Of a stretch of DNA of 38,765 nucleotides, positions 34,185 through 38,765 are shown piece after piece. The stretch's first letter is position 1; each line of letters begins with the position of its first letter. A program made the position numbers and the translations under genes. The notes beneath the pieces are model-generated. The model worked only from the letters and a program-made list of their open reading frames with translations. It was not told where the DNA came from and searched no databases. This stretch comes from Spirochaetota bacterium (GTDB lineage Bacteria; Spirochaetota; UBA4802; UBA5550): assembly GCA_024276015.1 (NCBI GenBank), contig JAJRXZ010000045.1:1-38765 (forward strand), written 5' to 3'.

Positions 34185-35882
34185 ATGAAAAATTTGAATA
34201 GAATAGAACTGTTGGAGAATCTGGAAAAGATCAACTGGATTATTCGTAAATCTGACACCCTCGAAGAGATGATGAGTGATGTACTTAACGAAATGCTGAA
34301 TATTTTCCGGTGCGACAGAGCGTGGATACTTTTCCCATGTAACCCCGCTGCGGATCATTATACAATTCCGATGGAATGTACCCGGCAGGAATATCCGGGC
34401 GCAATGGAATTAAACATGAAGATCCCCATGACGCCTGAACAGGCGGATATTATCAGAATGGCTCTGGAATCCAGTGATCCCCTGGAGTTTAATTATGAAT
34501 CCGGCATTTCCATCCCCAACGGTATTGCAGAAAAGTTTAACATACGATCAATGATAGTCACGGCGATTTTCCCTAAAACAGGCGACCCGTGGCTTCTTGG
34601 CCTGCATCAGTGCTCATATAAACGTGTGTGGGATGAATATGACCGGAATCTTTTGAAAGAGACCGGTTGGAGGCTGGCGGATTCATTAAGCAGTCTTCTT
34701 TTTCTTGATAAATTAAAGGATAGCGAAGAGAAGTTCAGGCTGATGATCGAATATTCCCCTTATCCTGTAAGAATAAGCGATGAGAATGATAAGATTTATT
34801 ATGTAAACAGGCATTTTACAAAACTGTTCGGATATACCAGAGAGGATATTCCCGATATTACAAGCTGGTTTATGAAAGCCTATCCTGACGAAGAGTACAG
34901 GTCAATGGTAAAAAATATATGGAGTAAAATTAAAGATCACAAGCTGCTTGTAAATGAGAATAACAGAACGCATGAATTCAAAGTTACATGTAAGGACGGC
35001 ACTGTAAAAATAATTGATTTTAAAGCTGTTCATATTGGGAGTTCCATTCTTGTTATGATGAATGACCTGACAAGGATGAAAATTGCTCAGCAGATGCTGG
35101 TCCAAACGGAAAAGATGGTAACTGTGGGAGGACTTGCTGCAGGAATGGCCCACGAAATAAATAATCCTCTGAGTATAATAATCAACGGTATTCAGGCTCT
35201 TATGATGAGACTTTCTCCTGATCTTAAAAAAAACAGGGAAACCGCTTCAAAATTGGGAACAGACCTGGAAACCATCAATTCCTATCTTGAAGAGAGAAAT
35301 ATATTAAAATATTTAAGGGCAATCGGAGATGCGGGGAAACGCGCCGCAGAAATAGTTTCCAATATGCTTAATTTCAGCAGGAAAAGCGAAACGCAAAAGA
35401 AGAGTGCCCATATTAACCGGCTTATTGAAAAAACAATTGAGATCGCATCTCAGTATTATGATTTAAAACGAGGGTATGATTTTAAAAATTTTAACATCAT
35501 TAAGGATTTTTCCCGGGATATTCCTTTGGTTAAATGCTTTCCTCTGGAGATTGAACAGGTTTTATTGAACATCTTTAAAAACTCCATTCAGGCTCTGGAA
35601 AAAAAATTATCGAATAAGAAATTCATACCTGAGATAAAAATAAAAACATCTTTTGTCGAAAATTATGTCAAAATTGAGATTTCGGATAACGGCAGCGGAA
35701 TTAATAAAAAAAGCCTGACTCACATTTTCGAATCTTTTTATACTACAAAGAAGGAAGGAGCCGGCACCGGGCTGGGTCTTCCCATATCATATCATATTAT
35801 AACAAATAATCATAACGGCTCAATTGAGTGTGAATCACAAATAGGAGAAGGAACAAAATTTACGATCAAGCTTCCTGTATAG
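34185..35882 (+). CDS. GAF-PAS sensor histidine kinase
   Basis: This is a soluble sensor kinase. From ATG 34185 the order is a GAF-like domain (~6-165), a PAS domain (~185-300, with PYPVRISDENDKIYYVNRHF), a dimerisation domain with H-box AAGMAHEINNPLSIII (His323) and an HATPase domain with LLNIFKNSIQAL, SDNGSGI and GTGLGLPISYHI. The AHEINNP box is the type found in NtrB-like and DctB-like kinases. No membrane helix is present. The frame is open from TTG 34080, but a promoter-like sequence inside it and lack of a ribosome site support 34185. No response regulator is next to it. The stimulus is unknown. Confidence 0.9.
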   Translation: MKNLNRIELLENLEKINWIIRKSDTLEEMMSDVLNEMLNIFRCDRAWILFPCNPAADHYTIPMECTRQEYPGAMELNMKIPMTPEQADIIRMALESSDPLEFNYESGISIPNGIAEKFNIRSMIVTAIFPKTGDPWLLGLHQCSYKRVWDEYDRNLLKETGWRLADSLSSLLFLDKLKDSEEKFRLMIEYSPYPVRISDENDKIYYVNRHFTKLFGYTREDIPDITSWFMKAYPDEEYRSMVKNIWSKIKDHKLLVNENNRTHEFKVTCKDGTVKIIDFKAVHIGSSILVMMNDLTRMKIAQQMLVQTEKMVTVGGLAAGMAHEINNPLSIIINGIQALMMRLSPDLKKNRETASKLGTDLETINSYLEERNILKYLRAIGDAGKRAAEIVSNMLNFSRKSETQKKSAHINRLIEKTIEIASQYYDLKRGYDFKNFNIIKDFSRDIPLVKCFPLEIEQVLLNIFKNSIQALEKKLSNKKFIPEIKIKTSFVENYVKIEISDNGSGINKKSLTHIFESFYTTKKEGAGTGLGLPISYHIITNNHNGSIECESQIGEGTKFTIKLPV

Positions 35883-35909
35883 ATCTTTGTCCTGAGATCG
35901 GGTTAAGAG

Positions 35910-36620
35910 TCAGCCGCCCAGATATGCTTTTTTTACGTCGGGATTTTCCAGAAGGTCTTTTGACGAGCCTTCAAGAACCAGATTTCCGTTTTCAAGAACA
36001 TAACCTCTGTGCGCAAACCTTAAGGCAAGACGGGCATTCTGTTCAACGAGAAGTATTGTTGTGCCTTTTTTGTTTATCTCTTTCAGGGTATCAAACATAT
36101 TGAGCATTAACAGAGGAGCCAGGCCCATGGATGGTTCGTCAAGAAGCATTAATTTCCTGCCGCTGATAAATGCGCGTCCCACAGCCAGCATCTGCTGTTC
36201 TCCTCCGCTTAGGGTCCCCGAAAGCTGGTGTTCTCTTTCCTTTAGTCTGGGGAATATATTAAATATTCTTTCCATATCGTCTGCGATTTCCTTTTTATCT
36301 TTTCTGGCAAACGCGGCAAGCCGAAGGTTTTCCATAACTGTGAGGTTGCCAAAAAGGCGTCTTCCTTCCGGGACGTGTGAAATGCCCAGTTCGCTTACAA
36401 CTTTTGCAGGGCTGTAGTCCAGCAAATTTTTGCCCATAAATTTCATTTCCGAACCGGGGTCAGCATCGATGAGACGTGAAATAGCGCGCAGGGTAGTGCT
36501 TTTGCCTGCGCCGTTAGCTCCTATAATTGTGACGATCTCGCCTTCATCTATTCTGAAGGTGATCCCATGCAGAGCTTTGATGGTATCATAGGATGCCTGT
36601 AAATTTTTTATTATCAGCAT
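35910..36620 (-). CDS. livF: Branched-chain amino acid ABC transporter ATP-binding protein LivF
   Basis: LivF is one of the two ATPases that drive uptake of Leu/Ile/Val (or related amino acids or amides) through LivH and LivM. It shows Walker A GANGAGKST, the LivF-type signature LSGGEQQML, Walker B LMLLDEP and the switch His region (LLVEQNARLAL). Length (236 aa) is typical. Its start is two bases after the livG stop, so the two are translated together. It is the last visible gene of the operon and is convergent with the histidine kinase. Substrate is family-level only. Confidence 0.95.
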   Translation of the reverse strand: MLIIKNLQASYDTIKALHGITFRIDEGEIVTIIGANGAGKSTTLRAISRLIDADPGSEMKFMGKNLLDYSPAKVVSELGISHVPEGRRLFGNLTVMENLRLAAFARKDKKEIADDMERIFNIFPRLKEREHQLSGTLSGGEQQMLAVGRAFISGRKLMLLDEPSMGLAPLLMLNMFDTLKEINKKGTTILLVEQNARLALRFAHRGYVLENGNLVLEGSSKDLLENPDVKKAYLGG

Positions 36621-36622
36621 GA

Positions 36623-37396
36623 TCAGTGCAGATCCTCCCTGCCCAGGTATGCGTCAATTACCTTTGGGTTGTTCTGGATCTCCTCGGGCGTTCCTTCTGC
36701 AATAATCTCCCCGAATACAAGTGTTTTTATATGCTGGCATAATTCCATTACAAATTTCATCCTGTGTTCAATGAGAAATATGGCAATATTATAATCTCTG
36801 TGAATATCCCGTATAATATTGATCATATCGATAAGTTCATCGGGAGTCATTCCTGCCGTGGGTTCGTCCAGCAGCAGAAGCCTGGGTTTTGTTGCCATGG
36901 CTCTTGCCATCTCAACTCTTCTTTGGGCGCCATAAGGGAGATTCACCACAAGATGGTCTGCAAAGTGATGGACTTTAAATCTTTTTAGAAGGCTGTATGA
37001 GTTGTCTTCAATTTCCTGCTCCTCTTTTATCCGTTTTGCAGTTCCGAAAAAGGCTCCCGGCAGGCCGTAGCTTATCTGTGAATAGTGGGCTGTTTTTATA
37101 TGTTCCAGAACATTCATATGCCTCCAGAGGCGAAGATTCTGGAAAGTTCTTCCAATACCGCGGCAGGCTATCTCGTGAGGCATTTTGCCCGTTATATTTT
37201 CTCCTTCGAAAAGTACTCTGCCCTTTGTCGGAGTATAAACGCCTGTTATAAGATTAAATGTTGTTGTTTTGCCGGCTCCGTTCGGGCCTATGAGACCTGT
37301 GATCTGACCGCAGTTTATTTCAAGGTTAAAATCCTGCAGAGCAGTGAGACCCCCGAAGGAGTGGGTCATATTTTCAATTTTCAGAAGAGCAGTCAT
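36623..37396 (-). CDS. livG: Branched-chain amino acid ABC transporter ATP-binding protein LivG
   Basis: LivG is the second ATPase of the Liv-type importer. It carries Walker A GPNGAGKTT, the LivG-style signature segment LPYGAQRRVEMARAM in place of a strict LSGGQ, and Walker B LLLLDEPTAGM. GRTFQNLRLW is the typical Q-loop. Length (257 aa) is normal. It lies 10 bases after livM and two bases before livF. Confidence 0.95.
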   Translation of the reverse strand: MTALLKIENMTHSFGGLTALQDFNLEINCGQITGLIGPNGAGKTTTFNLITGVYTPTKGRVLFEGENITGKMPHEIACRGIGRTFQNLRLWRHMNVLEHIKTAHYSQISYGLPGAFFGTAKRIKEEQEIEDNSYSLLKRFKVHHFADHLVVNLPYGAQRRVEMARAMATKPRLLLLDEPTAGMTPDELIDMINIIRDIHRDYNIAIFLIEHRMKFVMELCQHIKTLVFGEIIAEGTPEEIQNNPKVIDAYLGREDLH

Positions 37397-37406
37397 TTTT
37401 AATCCC

Positions 37407-38705
37407 TTATTGTTTCTTCTGCCGCGGTTTCAGCAGTCTTTTTACATCGAAATCCTTAAATGAGATCAGCCCTGTGGGGCGGTAGATCATAACAATGATC
37501 AGTAACAGCGGGATCACTATCCATTTGTAGAGCTCCAGCGGGCGCAGAGCCTCTCCGAGAATATTTATGCTCACTGCTCCTACAATGGAACCGTAAATGG
37601 AATTTAATCCGCCGAAATATACCATGGCAAGAATTTCGGCAAGTTTCTGCAGTCCGAAGGTTCCCGGATTCACATATCTGAGGATATGGGCAAAGAGCCC
37701 TCCGGCAATTCCTGCCCAGAAAGCTCCGAACATGAAAGCTGTGATTTTAGTAAACCTTGTATTTATGGTCATAGCTTCGGCTGCCGGTTCGTTATCCCGA
37801 ACTGCATTGAGCGCTTTCCCAAGTACGGAATGTACAAAGTTGTTTATTATCCAGATACAGAGAATCGTCCAGGAAAAAACGACAAATAAATTTGAATAAT
37901 CGGGCTGGCCGCCCATGCCGCGGGGGCCTCCCAGAAATTCGAGATTTTCAATCAATGATTTAATGATAAACATAAAAGCAAGCGATATGATTGCAAGATA
38001 GTCGCCCCTCGTTCTGAAAGACGGGATAGCCACAATAAGTGATGAAAGCGCTGCCATAAATCCGCCGATTATGATTATCAGCGGGAATAAGAAGTGTCCC
38101 AGTATGGGCGGCAGCAGAGCTTTACCGAAAAGTTTATCATTGGTAAAAAGAAGCAGAGTCAGAACCGACGAAGAGTATGCTCCTACAGCCATAAAACCCG
38201 GATGGGAACATGAGAATTCCCCCATATAACCATTAATTATATTTATGCTGAGAGTCAGAATGACGGCAATCAGTGTCAGTTTTACTATGAGTACGCGGTA
38301 ATCATTGATGCCTGACCAGAGGTGAAGGATCAAATAAAACAATGTAAGATGAATAACAACGGAAACAGCAATGGGGAGTTTGTCGAGTTTTTCAGAGAGA
38401 CTGTTTGTCAGGTTTCGTGTAATTGCTGCAACTGCAAAGACCGGAATAATGTATATGATAATTACATAGGCAATTGAACCCGGAATAAGAAGCGGTTCTT
38501 TCAGCATTGTTAGAAATCCGAATAGAACCGGAATTTTAGGCAGACCCAATATCCATGACAGCGAATCGCCAAAGAAATATTCGGCAATTACTGCAGCAGA
38601 TATGCCTGCCAACCAGCCCAGAACAGGTACGGTTGAACATAACCGACGAAAGATTGATAAAATATTCATTTTTCCGGCAAAAGGTTCTTTTAAAAGTTTT
38701 TCCAT
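37407..38705 (-). CDS. livM: Branched-chain amino acid ABC transporter permease LivM
   Basis: LivM is one of the two permease subunits of the Liv importer. The N-terminal ~130 residues carry several hydrophobic helices before the conserved core, where GYMGEFSCSHPGFMAVGAYS and AIPSFRTRGDYLAIISLAF are the permease motifs. FRTRGDYLAI is the LivM hallmark, and ALNAVRDNEPAAEAM is the loop that contacts the ATPase. At 432 aa it is longer than some LivM proteins because of the extra N-terminal helices. AAGGAA lies just ahead of ATG 38705. The upstream livH and binding-protein genes are presumably beyond the window edge. Confidence 0.93.
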   Translation of the reverse strand: MEKLLKEPFAGKMNILSIFRRLCSTVPVLGWLAGISAAVIAEYFFGDSLSWILGLPKIPVLFGFLTMLKEPLLIPGSIAYVIIIYIIPVFAVAAITRNLTNSLSEKLDKLPIAVSVVIHLTLFYLILHLWSGINDYRVLIVKLTLIAVILTLSINIINGYMGEFSCSHPGFMAVGAYSSSVLTLLLFTNDKLFGKALLPPILGHFLFPLIIIIGGFMAALSSLIVAIPSFRTRGDYLAIISLAFMFIIKSLIENLEFLGGPRGMGGQPDYSNLFVVFSWTILCIWIINNFVHSVLGKALNAVRDNEPAAEAMTINTRFTKITAFMFGAFWAGIAGGLFAHILRYVNPGTFGLQKLAEILAMVYFGGLNSIYGSIVGAVSINILGEALRPLELYKWIVIPLLLIIVMIYRPTGLISFKDFDVKRLLKPRQKKQ

Positions 38706-38765
38706 AGAAATTCCTTAAATCGCTGTTAAAAGGTACCGTTCTTAATATCTCCTAAACTTATATTA

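Overview
The window is 38.8 kb of a low-GC chromosome from a diderm (Gram-negative-type) bacterium. The outer-membrane evidence is direct: the end of a BamA barrel, a Skp/OmpH-like lipoprotein, several lipobox proteins and a C-terminal beta-barrel protein. TTG starts look common, for example at yajC and secF. FecR/PEGA, LysM-variant, exported TPR and SpoIIE-type phosphatase/STAS genes occur together, which I associate most with spirochaetes (Spirochaetota). That placement is inference from gene style, not a phylogenetic result. No integrase, transposase, CRISPR array, toxin-antitoxin pair or prophage gene is visible. Apart from one possible 129-bp MITE-like element, the region looks like ordinary chromosome.

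Layout. (1) 1-4502, plus strand: envelope biogenesis and secretion, with the bamA end, skp-like, yajC, an unknown Lys-rich membrane protein, secD and secF. (2) 4565-8410: an unknown membrane protein overlapping ribD, an inward-facing PAP2 phosphatase, then ribE, giving two of the riboflavin enzymes. (3) 8412-11861, minus strand: a tail-anchored unknown, a type I glutamine synthetase with an altered active-site motif, and a Gfo/Idh/MocA oxidoreductase, probably one operon. (4) 12124-26525: a long accessory-looking block of exported or membrane proteins. It holds an exported helical protein, a PDZ lipoprotein, a 32-aa membrane peptide, a FecR-PEGA-PEGA-PQQ-propeller lipoprotein, a divergent pair of unknowns with a LysM-like tail, a membrane-tethered Asp-box/Fn3 protein, tRNA-Gly, an exported TPR protein, a HAMP/SpoIIE phosphatase and a STAS anti-sigma-factor antagonist. 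(5) 26879-32882, minus strand: arginine biosynthesis (argJ, argD, argF, argG), interrupted by a FlgO/CsgG-like-plus-barrel protein. (6) 33041-35882, plus strand: a conserved unknown, an NlpC/P60 lipoprotein and a GAF-PAS histidine kinase with no visible response regulator. (7) 35910-38705, minus strand: livM-livG-livF of a branched-chain amino acid ABC transporter, with livH and the binding protein presumably beyond the right edge.

How it fits together. BamA and Skp place outer-membrane proteins that arrive through Sec, whose proton-driven pull is helped by SecDF-YajC. RibD and RibE supply early and final riboflavin steps. ArgJ makes ornithine by acetyl recycling, ArgD works one step earlier, and ArgF and ArgG carry ornithine towards arginine. 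The 12-26 kb block is the least explained part. Its domains (periplasmic sensors, peptidoglycan-binding-like LysM, partner-switching phosphatase and STAS protein) suggest envelope sensing, but nothing in the sequence proves that its genes act as one system.
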